Of a DNA stretch of 64,000 nucleotides, positions 22,671 through 34,511 are shown piece after piece. Origin of the DNA: Lepidodermella squamata. Taxonomy: Eukaryota; Gastrotricha. The translations under genes and the position numbers were made by a program. Location of the stretch: contig JBLDXI010000017.1 in the NCBI GenBank assembly GCA_047495785.1, forward strand, positions 2,790,001 through 2,854,000, read 5' to 3'. The notes under the pieces were generated by a model. That model made no database searches. It was given only the letters and a program-made list of their open reading frames with translations, and was not told the origin of the DNA. How positions within the stretch are numbered: the stretch's first letter is position 1; every line of letters starts with the position of its first letter.

Positions 22671-25600
22671 AAACTACCCCATATTGTATATCAAAAAAGT
22701 TTCGCCGCAATAATAATTTTTAAATAATTTATCAAAATTTTATCGATGATCTTTAACAAGTAGTTTTGAAGACGCATCTCTATCTCTCTCATCGAAAAAC
22801 AACGATCTTCTTGTTAAACATGAAAAATCTTTGATTGTCTCTGTTGTCTAGTCTATTATGCGTACAAATTGTTGGCTATTATTTCGCGCTGTAAAACCCC
22901 AAGACTCTCACGTTGTAAAGCCGACGTAGTAGATTCACGAAAAATCGTAGCGTGATTGCTGTTATACTTTCTGGTTGTTAATTTTAGTTTTGTTGATGGC
23001 TTGATTTTATAGTTTAGCAAGGTTGATAATTTAATCTTTGAAAATCTCACAAATTTCTCACCTGGACAAAAAATTGTTTGTTGATTGATTAACTATACTG
23101 AATGCCTGATTTCAGTTGTAGCCTGTAGATGTGATTTTGTTGTTGACTGCTTTGTTTTTGATGGTTGATTTTGAAATTTCATTCACTCTCGCCGTAGATG
23201 ATCATCGTTGCTCTCTGTTTTTCCTAGTACAGACAAAATTTTGTTGTTGTGGATTGGTTTTTCTATCTTTTTATCGCCACCGATTTCTTCGAACTGTAAA
23301 TATACTTATCAACGACGACGCGAATAATTTATATTCTTATTCAATACAGCAAGCGAGATGTCATTATTATCATAATTGTTGAAAAATAAAAACGAATTTC
23401 TTCATCATCTTTTGTCTTGCTTTGATATAAATTATCGTCATTATCAGTGGAATAATATTATAATACTTATTGAATTTGACGAATGGCAAATAGATGAACG
23501 AATGATGAACAATATTCTCCTTTTGTGTTTTTCTTCTCTTCGGACTTTGTGGAAGCAATAATAAGAAATTAATTAAAATCTATTGTCAAACGAGATAATT
23601 TGCGTGTTTTATCGGGTTATTATTAGGCTTCGCCAACGCTCATCGAGAGTTGATTCGGCTCTGGATCATCTTCAGTCTCGCGGCGGGCAATTAAATGGTA
23701 AATTATTTGGCGCTCGAGGCGCTCTCTTCATAGCCGCGGCAAAACAGTATCGGCATGCGGCTCTGTGAGTTATGCACGCGCGTCATTTTTATCGAATCGA
23801 GCGTTATCTTAATAAGCTTTGTCGGGCTGGTTTCTTGCGCAACGAACAGGGCGGTCTTCACCAGGTATCGTGTTATCTGGTTCCACCTTGTACTTTTACT
23901 TAACTGTTAAAAGTTCCGAGCACAGAGACAAGGACGCGCGACAGCTTGTGACACGGATGGAAATATCTTTGCCGAATAACAAATAATAATAATAGTAATA
24001 CCCGCCTGCAGATGTTGAGAAACCATAAGGATGAGGGGTTTTTGCCGATAAAATTATAATATCGTCTTGGCGCCATTTAGAGCAAACACTCAACAACTCG
24101 CGGTGATGTATCGAGCAACGGTAATTGCCGTTGTTATGAAAATTAGCCGTGCATTGATGTTTTTCGCGATAAAAACCGTGATTTTGAAGGTGCGGGCCCT
24201 TGTTCCGCCTCGTTGTGACACCGTTGCGCCTGCTCGATCTTTTGACAACGTAAGAACAAAGACAAACGGGCGCGTAAAGAAACGCGGCGCGATGGTGATG
24301 TCACCTCGGAACTTCTTGGCCGTATGAGGCGACTTTTGTATTATTTGGCAAGTTTGCTTTTCCTTTGATTGACGCGAACAGTGCGCAACCGTCGCTATAG
24401 TATTTCCGCCCCCTAGCCTGGTCGTGTTTACCCGGGTTGATGCTGCTCTCGTCGGTTTTAGGATTTTGATAGACACCAGTGCCACCCCGAAATTGCCGCT
24501 GAGACCCGGGCGAAAAGCCGTCGATGCCGTTCAATATTTGCGCTAGGGCCACTTCAGCGACGGCTTGTCAACGCTCTTCAAACCGAGTGAATTCCTGCAG
24601 AGTTGCGTCGCCGTCGCTCGCTAACCTGTATGGAATATATCCTGTGCACAAGTGGCTGACGAAGAGTGTTCGCCAGCCGTACGGCAAGAGGCCCAGCGAT
24701 ACCCTCTCGTGCGTTCAGATTCCCGCACCATTGTCTGTCTTCCACCGATGCGCCCGGGCCTTATCTATATCAATGCGCCGTGTTATTATTGTCATTATCT
24801 TGTTCACCTCAACTGCCGCTGCTCCTGAAGCCCGTGCCTGGCTTACCCCGGCCTCTCGTCAGCGCCACCGGCCCCTGTTCAGAGGCAAGAAGCGTTCGAT
24901 GGCGACGGCACACATAGGCGGAGATAAAGCCGGGGCGCAGAAGACGCTGCCACTAGTGGTAAACGATAGCGCCGAGAAGAGCGCTCAAGACCGCTCGAGA
25001 GACACTCGTCGTGAGGCAAACAGCCCTGCTTTTTCGCGTACACACGCACACACACCAGCACGTTCTTTCGTTATTAGCTTTTTGCTTGCGCGCTCTCTTT
25101 CTGTACGCTCTCTCTCGGCCACTTGTCGGCCCTTGATTTGGTGCAATAAAAAGCGCATACAAACACAATGTTGTGAAAAGAAGTTATTGGCGACGCAGCA
25201 GTAGCAGCAGGTTGGCCGCCTACGACGCGTTCACCGTCGCGGGCGCTGGCAGAGATTTGCCATCAACGGCGCCTCTCCAATCGGCAAGTGCCGGAAAACT
25301 GTTTTGATCCGCACCCTTCGGCGTTACTCACTGCGGCTATAATGCATTAGTGTAGAGCACTCGTTGCCAGCTCGTCGTTTCCTTACATCGGCAATCGTAA
25401 TCGCCGGCGTGTGCTGGCCTGTTTTGTTTTGTAATTTTCGCGACATTCTTAATTAGTCTTCCGGCGCCGAATCAAAAGCAGAGCGAAAATTGAAAGAAAA
25501 CGACTCGCGCGTTGTAGCAGCAGTGTAATAAATAAACTTATTACTGATTATTATTTGAATAAAATCGACTTCCCCTAAACCCGGCCGCGCACTTTCCGGC

Positions 25601-26554
25601 GCGATGCCAGATTCGCACGCGGTAAATACTAATACAACAATAATAATATGGTAATCGCCATCGATCGAACGCGCCCCAGCCGGAACGGCCCGTCGCTTCG
25701 ATGACCCTCAAAGCGTCATTAGATGACTCGAGGCGGCGTATTATATCGTCGTGAACAAAATAATAAGCAATTTTCACTGCACTGGCGTGCCACTTGTCGG
25801 GCGCATAAATGAAAATCTCAAGTTTAATTATCTGTGTTGATGATGCCAATAATAACACTCTCGAGTCTGATTTTATTAATCTCGGTTTATTTTCCCGAAC
25901 CCCACCGCCGGGCGTGACCGCGCTCGCCGCCTTCATCATCGTTTTTGATGTCGCCGGCCTCTCGACGACCGCTGTGACGCTGCTGAACGAGCCACTTAAT
26001 TAACACACCTATCATGCGCCCGTTAAATGGCCTAATAATTTGAACACATCATAACAAAAACAAAAACTGCGTTTGTTTTGTTGTTTTTAAGGTGGCAGTG
26101 CGCGCTAATTGGCGCCTCGCTGCTGCTGTCATGTGTCTTTTTGTTGCGGCCGCGCGAGAGCACGTGCGGTTAGCCGGTAGAGGCTGTGTCGGCAGCCAGC
26201 ACGTGCCCAAGGGCCCTCGAGTGGTGGGCGCGCGCGGCACAACAGATGCGTGACTGTCGCAGCGCCATCTCGCCGCAAATGTAGCAATTGACAGTTCATT
26301 GTTTTGATTGGCGTTATTACTTCACCAAGACACACCTGATGGCCACTACACGCTCATCGAGATCTTAGGCAAACCATTTACTATTTACACAGGTGTGCCG
26401 CAAGAACTTCACAAGATGCTTGTTTCGACAATCAAAATGGGTCACAAAATTACATATTAATTACCAAAAGTTTCGGATAACAACAACGGTAAACAAAAGG
26501 CAAATTATAGACATCTTTGATGAATAAAAAAATTAGAGAATATAAAACGGTCTA
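22671..26554. other. Large non-coding region downstream of NK2.1
   Basis: About 3.9 kb lie between the NK2.1 stop and the first K2P gene. No AATAAA falls in the first 650 bp, so the homeobox 3' UTR may be long. Trinucleotide AAT/TAA runs occur near 23975-24000. One open frame (24524-25204) is unusually long and contains a signal-peptide-like stretch, treated separately. Otherwise I see only candidate regulatory DNA. Confidence 0.5.
24773..25204 (+). CDS. Doubtful ORF: possible secreted-peptide precursor, 143 aa
   Basis: From the ATG at 24773 the frame begins MRRVIIVIILFTSTAAAPEA, which resembles a signal peptide. About 23 residues later comes PLFRGKKRS, which has the form of an amidation plus dibasic cleavage site (x-G-K-K-R). 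The remainder is Ser/Arg-rich and low in complexity, and no second peptide repeat is seen. The context at the ATG is weak (T at -3), the frame is also open upstream to 24524, and the region is GC-rich, so chance opening is plausible. I do not recognise the family. Confidence 0.2.
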   Translation: MRRVIIVIILFTSTAAAPEARAWLTPASRQRHRPLFRGKKRSMATAHIGGDKAGAQKTLPLVVNDSAEKSAQDRSRDTRREANSPAFSRTHAHTPARSFVISFLLARSLSVRSLSATCRPLIWCNKKRIQTQCCEKKLLATQQ

Positions 26555-28739
26555 CTATCTTCCAGTTATTTTTTCCGCTATCGCAGAGAGGTGCGAGTGT
26601 GCCGAGGCGTCCAGACTCGGGCACCGTGGTCGTAAAACTGTTGGAGCGCCATCGGGCCGTTCGACGATGCCTTGTGATGTTAAGTGAGAAAGACGTCGCG
26701 CGATGTCAGGAACTGTAATTTTTTTGTCGTAGACAATGACCGGTGTCTGGAATCCCTTGTGATGAGGGGCCAAGCTAATGCTCCGTTGGTAATTAGGTCT
26801 ACTTGTCGGAGTAACCGCCAATGGTTCAGGATGAGGGATTGGACTCTGAAAAAATGCATCGAAAAATTACCAGAAAATTCTTAGTTAAAAAATAAACTTG
26901 CCACTTTGGAGGTTTTACGATGACTGCCAATGAAAAAACCAAGCTTTTTCCCGAAAGGTGTCGATTTCCTGCTACTGTCACTGTGGTGATGGGTGGAAAT
27001 TGTCCCGTCAGGAGATGTAGATTCGATGGTTACATTCGGATCAGAGTCATCGCTCGATGAGTCTGTTCCGCTTGACTTGCTCATTAGAAAAGCTTTATTC
27101 GTCGATCCGTGACTATCCGAAAGATTTTTCCTCACCGGAGTTGCAATTGATAACTTTGATTTGAGGAGAAAATCTGGCTCGGCCTCGTTGATTTCATCTT
27201 CCAACAAGTAAGGCAAACTCGAGGTTCTTCTTCGGGATCGAAATTTCAGCTTGTTGCTAGTATCTTTTGGCTTGTGGATAGAAATCGATACCCCATCGTC
27301 GTAAGATATCGCCGATTGCGCCCGGGACCGATTGGTTTGGAAGCTGCTATTCTTCGGCCGTTCAACCTCAGGATCGACAACAGAAACGTGGCGAACCCCG
27401 GCAAACGACCTCGTTCTCGGCAATTCGACTATAGACATTCGGCTCTACTCAAAAATTAAAATATTATTTCAATTTCCGAGGCTTCTAAGAATTACCTTTA
27501 GCTTGAAGACGACTTTCTTGCTAGCCTTATTGATGACCTTGGTAGCTCGAGCTCGCATCATATGCATGATTAAAGAAATAAGCATGGATAGCCATCCGAG
27601 GCCGAGCAGCAACCAGATGTTCAAAAATACTCGATACCAATGAGGGCAGTCTTCTCTTGTCCCTATAAAATGACTTGAAGATTGGTGAAAAGGGGAGGAA
27701 TGTCAGAGTTTTCTCACCTGCGACAAGATCGCCCAGACCCACCGTTGTGAGGGACATGATAGCATCTGAAAAATTATTGTAACAAGACTGATCTTTAAAG
27801 AAACAAAAGAAACTTACAATATATTCCGTCGATGTAGGTCCAATTTTCGTACCAGCTGAAGATGAAGGAAGGCAGAAAGATGAAGACCACAGAGCCAGCG
27901 ATAACAATGGCAATAAAGTGGCCGAAAAGGAACCAAGTTCTGAGTCGCTTTTTGACGTGAACTTTCTTGCGCATTTTTTCCAAATGGCTGAATATCAACT
28001 CGCCAATGCCTGCCATCCAGATTCCGATGAGCGGAATTCCCAATACCGCGTAAATGCATGAAACAGCTCTGCCGATCGGTGTTACAGGAGCAATCGAGCC
28101 ATAACCTTCGTTAATGTATTCTCTGCAGTGCAGGTATTCTGACGAAATTTCCAATTATAAAAGACATTTACCTACTGTGGTCACGACCGTTTGCGCGTAA
28201 AAAATGGCGTCGTAAAGCGACCACTGGTTACCGGCTGGTTTTTTGTGACGTATAGTTGTTTGCAGGACTGCCTTTCGCTCCTGGTGGTGCAGATGCTCGC
28301 CATTGTCGGGTCGCATGTCCGAGTAATCGTCATGCAACGCTGAATCATTGTGACCATTCGCTTTTGCAGTCTCAATGTCGACAATGTCGAGTTCGAGTTC
28401 CCAATTTTTTACCGGGTGGGTAAGACCCAAACGGCTGACCGTTCGCAAGAGAAGCCGTTTCACTTCGTCTAGAGATAGCATTGGTGTAGCGGAATCCGTG
28501 TTGTTGTTAGCTTTAAAAGGAAAATAAGAAAGTTCTATTTTGAACAGCTTCGAAATCACAAAGATCCCAGCGCCCATAAATGTTGAAGAAATGAACTTAC
28601 GAATCGGGAGGTGAACGAGAATTTCGTTTGTTAAAACTTCATCTTCTCCCGAAGTTTCCAGTTTTTGGAAGATAATTCCACCAACGATGACGTAAGTCAC
28701 CATCACGCAGGTCATTGTTAACAGTACTTTCAATTCCAT
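26555..28739 (-). CDS. Two-pore-domain potassium channel, paralogue A, 603 aa
   Basis: K2P channels are dimeric background K+ channels of the plasma membrane. Seven exons in phase: 28601-28739, 28172-28510, 27818-28105, 27718-27765, 27496-27662, 26905-27444, 26555-26845. The ATG at 28739 has A at -3 and G at +4. M1 is at about residues 5-27, then a long extracellular cap. Pore 1 reads TTVGYGS (G160) and pore 2 TTVGLGD (about 262-268); M4 is WYRVFLNIWLLLGLGWL. The 275-residue cytoplasmic tail contains RSFAGVRHVSVVD near its start and GIVERPDGAPTVLRPR near its end, related to blocks in paralogues B and C. The junction 26904/26846 uses a GTGGCA donor; without it the protein would end at 26881. 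Nearest of the three to NK2.1. Confidence 0.88.
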
Positions 28740-29498
28740 GATTGATTTCTCGCAGGTCGACAGGGCCTTCAAGGCATGAGTAATGAGTTGTTTAGGAAAT
28801 TTGTGTTATATTTAGTTTGAATTGGCAAAAATTCAATTTTCGTCTTTGTGAGAGTCTCAATTCAAAGATAATCTTCAAGCACGTGCCACACGAAAACACA
28901 TGGTGCCTTAAGTTAATAATAAACCAATTTATTTGCTGTCCTCAAAGGGCAGACAACATTTGAAACTCTTGACTGATGTCCCACCAAAGAATTATTACCC
29001 TAATGACGCCCGTTACCTCGATTTCCATAAAGAATTGACAACCAGGATTGCTCAATCTTTATATAGATTCAAGCTTTTATTCTCATTCTTACGGTGGAGT
29101 GGGCAACTTGGCCAGAATATTCACTTCGTCAACAATGTTAGATCAAAAAATTCTCAAACTTTCGAAACAATTCCCAGGCACCTATTCTGCAGCCTCGAAA
29201 TTTCTGAATTCGATTGGCGTTACCAGTAGATCAGAACACCGGCACCTTGGACTAAAATACTTTGTCGGAATTTTATGGAACTTTGGGCACCTGAAGTTTA
29301 CGGGGAAACTGATTGATCGGTTTTAGACTGGGGTTTGACCTGTCGTTCGAGAATTAAACAGGTGTTATCTGGAAAAGAATTTGTGGAACAGCTATCGGCT
29401 AGGTTCGAAAAACTTATCAGGCCAAGTTACCCCATACGTTCGCTGTTTATATTTATTTTTCAAAGTGACAAAGCTCAGGCTTATTTCACCACGGAAAC
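28740..29498. other. Spacer between K2P paralogues A and B
   Basis: About 760 bp. It should hold the promoter of paralogue A and the 3' UTR of B. No gene is recognised; the open frames at 28933-29326 look random. Confidence 0.5.
29452..29457 (-). terminator. Polyadenylation signal of K2P paralogue B
   Basis: AATAAA on the minus strand, about 42 bases beyond the stop codon of paralogue B. Confidence 0.6.
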
Positions 29499-31499
29499 TT
29501 ATCCCGAGTCACTGACACTTCTTTCTCGAAGAATAGTTATTTTGTCCTCAAGCGATTCAAGTATGCCGTTATTAGTCATCACTACCAAATCGGCGATCTC
29601 GGGCTCCTGTTCTTCAATGGATTCGTGCCTGGATGCCGGCCGATGAAAGCTAGATGGTCGAAGCATCTGGTTTGACGCTTTTCTATCCCGATGTCCGATA
29701 CCAAGAAGAGGTTTCCAAGCAAAGTCAGTCGAATCGAAGTTCAGCGAAGAGTCATCAGCACGAGATTTCGACATTGAACCCCGCCGAGTAGGCGTTGACT
29801 CGTTACTACTCAAGCTTAAAGTTGTGTCTTTTGATAATGTTAAAACGGGAATGGTTTGCAGTGATGGCCGGCGGCCAATCGCCAGCCTTGGAATGCCGTC
29901 AATATTAGCGCTGAAGGAGCTTGTACGACGTTCCCTGACGGCGCCGAATGAAACACCACAAACTTGGCCCTCTGCAATGGGGGCTAGGTGAGCCATGGCG
30001 TAGATTGCTTTCGAGCTCTGTCGCGAGGCTGGCAATTTGCCTTGCAAAGTTACACTCTCGTAAAAATTTGGTAGCTGGTCAGGGCTTGGTATAGGATGCG
30101 TATTAGTCAACATAGCGACAGATAGCCGGCGCTGTCCAGAATAGGAATTTCGCCTTTGCTGATTCTCAAGGCGATTATTGGCGCGTCGGAGCTATGATGG
30201 GAAGAAAAATACAGTTGAACCTCTCGACAGATGAGATAGAGCTACCTTAATTCCCTCGCTGAATTTGTTTATCTTCATAGTTGCCTTTCGCATTACTTTA
30301 TTCGCTTTGGTTTTGAAGACTCGCACCGCCAGGGAAATCAACATTGACAGCCAGGCGAGACCGAAAAGCAGCCATAGATGGAAAAATATTCGGTACCAAA
30401 TCGGATCCTTATCGTCAGTTCCTTTAAATTATTCGTCAGAAAGAATCCAGTTGGCTGAGGTAGGACCTACCTGCAACGAAATCTCCTATGCCGATCGTTG
30501 CCAAAGTTATGATTGCAACTATTTAATCATAAATTTAAAATTCAAAAAAATTCTCGTGATTTACTTACAATAAACGCCTTCGTGGAAAAGCCAATTTTCC
30601 ATTGACGAGAAAATGAAAGCAGGAAAAATGACGAAAATCGTTGAACCAAGCGCCGCAACGCAAAGGGTGTAGAAAATAAGGAATTCTCGGTACCATCGAT
30701 TCTTAATGGGAGACAATCGTCCTCTGAGATTATGGAATAATACGAGTATAGTTTCACCAACAGAAGAAGCCCAAACACCTGAGAAAATTTGAATTTTTTT
30801 TTGCTTTTTCCGGACAAAATGATGTGAAACGAACCAACTAAAGGAATTCCAATGATCGCATAGATGCAAGAAAACATGCGACCGCCCGCCGTTGCAGGGG
30901 CTATATTTCCGAACCCTTCAAGAATAATCTGTTGTAGCTCAAAGTTATTATTCGGGATTAAAAATACCAATCGTTGTTATCAGAGTTTCGGCATAAAATA
31001 TCGAATTGTAAAGCGTCCAGCGATCGAGCGATTCTGAGGTAACGATGGTGCTGATAAATAGTTGAGAATTATTTTGCCCCACTGTTATGTTGATTGCCGG
31101 AGGTTTATCCAATCGAATAATGCCACTGGATATGAGCTCATTAATTAATCGAGTTCCGAATTCGTGTAAAATTTGCTCTGAGCTTGAATTGAACTCTGAA
31201 TTTATCAAAAAATAAGCCATAAAGCAGGTAAAAAAGGTATTTACCGCAACACTGAGTGAACACAAGGGAAGCTTGTTTACTTGTCGACGAATTACCTTCC
31301 ATGAATTGGAAGGCCACGCCTCCAACTATGATATATACAACAATGGCTACTGTTACAGGTAGTAGTACCTTGTAGTTTAAAATTTTACGATCCAGTTTCT
31401 AGACGGCCGCTTAATAATTATTCAGTGATGGGCTTGATTACAAATTGCAGGTGAAAGTTGAAGTGAGAAAAAGCACACTTCGCCTGAAAACTTTGCCAT
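29499..31499 (-). CDS. Two-pore-domain potassium channel, paralogue B, about 519 aa
   Basis: Exons in phase: 31398 down to 31296, 30968-31195, 30835-30915, 30569-30778, 30471-30518, 30246-30421, 29499-30191. The start is uncertain: the M1 exon has a stop codon before any in-frame ATG. The best rescue is a 21-base first exon (31479-31499, MAKFSGE) joined over an 80-bp intron; a CTG start at 31395 is another option. Pore 1 is TTIGFGN and pore 2 ATIGIGD, with Ile where Leu, Phe or Tyr is usual. M4 is WYRIFFHLWLLFGLAWL. The tail starts with RRNSYSGQRRLSVAML and ends with NNGILESLEDKITILRERS. It has one intron (30779-30834) that A and C lack. K2P identity is firm; the start and the pore 2 residue merit checking. 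Confidence 0.82.
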
Positions 31500-32025
31500 C
31501 AATAACTTTTTGAGCTTTTTTATTCACGCGGCGCGGCTTATTCATATACACCGTTGATCGGCGCACGTTGCTCGCCCTTCAAACGGACACATCATCAGAC
31601 AATCACGTTTCGTGATTAATATTAGGTCAGCGCGACTTTTTTCGGCCTGTTCGCCATTTTTTTGTCAAAGATGCGCCAAAGTTATTACATTCCTCCAGCT
31701 CAAACCAAATGTTCGATCATGAAAAGCACAATGTTAATTCCTGCAGAATTAATGAGTGTGGAACTTCATTTAATTTTGGGTCGTTATATTCAAACTTTCG
31801 AACTTTTCCAAAAATTTCGAATAGGTACCTATTACGATACCGGAATGAAGGAAGAATATAAAAAAACGCAAACTTATTTAAATACGAATATCCACTCCGT
31901 TTAATATTTTAGGGTATAGGTATCAACAAGACTCTTTTAAAGACAGGGGCGGATACTTTTATTTAAAAACAACATAATTATTTATCAAAATCGGGAGCAT
32001 CAATAAAATAGTAAATATCTCAAAA
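31500..32025. other. Spacer between K2P paralogues B and C
   Basis: About 525 bp containing the putative promoter of B and the 3' end of C. A plus-strand frame at 31662-31904 has no recognisable features. Confidence 0.5.
31958..31963 (-). terminator. Polyadenylation signal of K2P paralogue C
   Basis: AATAAA on the minus strand, about 63 bases past the stop codon of paralogue C. Confidence 0.6.
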
Positions 32026-34090
32026 TTAACATCTATCGCAGCTTTTACTGCGAGGTCGTAAAACCGTAATTTCATCACTAAGTGATTCAGCGATGCCGTT
32101 ATAAGTGATAACGACAAAGTTGTCAGCACCATTAAAGTTTTGCTTTGCGACGTCGGAATTCTCCGAATTTTCGGATATCGCGGGTAAACGACTTGTTTCT
32201 CCGCCGTCTGCTACTATGCGGGATTGCTGAGTTTTCACAAAAATTGGTTGCTGCCGAGATTGCCGTCGCGAAGTCGGGGCACTGAGGCTTATTGGCGATT
32301 GTGGAGGTGATTTACTGTCCGCTGTGGCTTCGTCTTCAGGCGCAATGACGTTGATCACAATTCCGCAATCGGTTGCATGGGTGCTTCCAGGGTTTGATAA
32401 TTGTTCAAGAACGCTGTTATTGAAATTGACCGTTTCTTGCAGTAAATTTTTGTCAAATAATAAGACGCTTGCCCCTCCAAGACCGAGAGACGGCCGTCGT
32501 TTTGACGTCTGAATAACTAAGTCGTCTCCAACAATCCATGAAGGCCTTCGCCTATTTTCCCATGTTTTAATATCCAAAGTGCTGTCAACTTCCTGAATGG
32601 TTGGCATTTGGATGCTAAAAGGTGGCAGAGGACTTTCGATGATTGAACCCTTTCGAGATTGAGATCGTGGCGACACGCTGATTGGAATGCGAGAGCTTTC
32701 ATCAGCGACTACAACAACGCTAGCAGCTCGGTGCAAAAATGACGATTGCCGTAAATATTTATTTTTAGCCGACTCGCTTTCATCCTGCGGCACTAGATCC
32801 TGCTTATCTTCAGCTGGCATAACTCGGCGAGCATTTCCAGATGACAGATCTATAACGTGTACAGCTGATGTAGTTTTCGAAAGCATGACTGATACTTGGC
32901 GTTTGCCAGCGAATGATTTGCGACGTTGTAGAATTCTGTTATTAGATTGGAATTTCTACGAAATTTGTTATAAAAATTATTGCAACTAGTAGAATTCTTA
33001 GCGTAAGTTTACCGTTATCTCAGTTTTAATATGCAATACAGTCTTCTCTGCCTTTTTCACGACCAACGTGGCTCTTGTTCGGTAGATATTCACGGCTAAC
33101 GAGATAATCATGGATAGCCAGCCGATGCCGAACAGCAGCCAAAAGTGCATGATTACCCGGTACCATCCCGGAGCATTTTCCGCGGATCCAGCTACCAAAT
33201 CGCCCAGACCAACAGTCGCTAATGTTATTATGGTGACTACAAATAAATAATAAATTTTAACCTGCGTTCGACACGAAACAGGAAAATCGTACAATAAACA
33301 CCATCGCCATACGTCCAACCCTCCATCAAGCTGAACATTAACGCCGGGCAGAATACGAAAATGGCTGAGCCAATTATCGCTATCACGATTATTTCTACAA
33401 TCAAAAATTGCAGATGCCACTTTTTTGCTATATCCACGCGTTTTCGAAGTTTCGTAGCGTTGTGGATTATTAGTTCGCCAATACCAGTCGCCCAAAGACC
33501 GACCAGGGGTATGCCAATGATAGCATACAAACAGGTGACCAGCTTACCAGCAGTTGTTGAAGGAGAAATTTGTCCATAACCTATTAAATCGATAAATAAT
33601 ACATAAATCCCGAGTGGCTGGATTTATTCCAACCTATTGTTGTGACTATAGTCTCTGCATAAAAAATTGAGCCATACAAGTCCCACTTTTCGCGATACTG
33701 ACGGGTAACAGCAGCATGGATATATAAATCTTCGGAGTTGTTACGCGCATCACCGCTTCGATTGAATCGATCTTTAACAGTCACATTTAGAGACCAACTG
33801 TCAGCGATCACCACTTTTGATAGTAATTCTAGCAAGAACGCCTTCAGGTTCTCTTCATCGATGCATGTCTTATCACTTCCTATATTGTAGAATGAATTCA
33901 ATTTGATAGAATTTTAACTACTTAAATTAAATTTCCTACCTAGTTTCTGAACTGCGTTCGAGATTGTTACCTCCGGAATTGGTTCGGTATTTTCGGGTGA
34001 TTTCCGCTCCATGTATTGAAACATTAATCCACCAAGAACAATGTAGACCGCAATTATGAGGGTCAACAACACAAACACCTTTACATCCAT
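32026..34090 (-). CDS. Two-pore-domain potassium channel, paralogue C, 612 aa
   Basis: Five exons in phase: 33940-34090, 33634-33879, 33293-33580, 33013-33236, 32026-32955. The ATG at 34090 opens MDVKVFVLLTLIIAVYIVLGG, which is M1. Pore 1 is TTIGYGQ (G133) and pore 2 ATVGLGD (236-241); M2 contains YAIIGIPLVGLWATGIGE and M4 WYRVIMHFWLLFGIGWL. The exon after pore 1 is 288 bases, exactly as in paralogue A, while the pore 2 and M4 exons are fused here. The 309-residue tail opens with RRKSFAGKRQVSVML and ends with YNGIAESLSDEITVLRPRSKS. The acceptor at 32956 was chosen because it restores the motif shared with B (NNRxLxxRR). All three paralogues are head-to-tail. Confidence 0.92.
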
Positions 34091-34511
34091 AAGGCGAGCT
34101 GCATGGCATGCCTACCAGCTAAGGAAATACGTAATTTTTTCGCGTGGACTAATTTTTGATGAAAGGATTATGCGTGTGCAGCTTATTAACACCTGTATGC
34201 TGTGAAGTGGTAGACTTTAATTGTGGGTGAAAGCTACACTGCATAGGCATCAACAAAAAAGTTGCACCTCAACAGTTTTGTAGTGAAAATTCACGGCTTT
34301 AAAACTCCAGCACCGGTGTATATTCGTGCATTCTACGGTCAGGTTATTCTGCTTTTACTGGGTTAGGGAAATGCTTAGATTACCTGTATAGTTTAATGTG
34401 GATATCTGCACTGCTTCTCATTTTGGATCCGGAATGCTTTGATTACATCCCAGATAAGACTTCAACATAAAATAAGCTCTGCTTTGGCACTTTCGGTTTA
34501 TTTATCTCATT
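34091..34511. other. Spacer between K2P paralogue C and CLHC1
   Basis: About 420 bp. It should hold the promoter of paralogue C and the short CLHC1 3' UTR. No coding exon seen. Confidence 0.5.
34497..34502 (-). terminator. Polyadenylation signal of CLHC1
   Basis: AATAAA on the minus strand only 9 bases after the CLHC1 stop codon. Confidence 0.6.

Noticed and set aside
24090-24485. Minus-strand frame of 131 codons downstream of NK2.1
   Set aside because: No recognisable domain, weak composition and no exon partners; likely chance in a GC-rich stretch.
26555-34090. A trans-spliced operon of the three K2P genes
   Set aside because: Spacers are 525-760 bp and B and C have their own polyadenylation signals; independent transcription is simpler.
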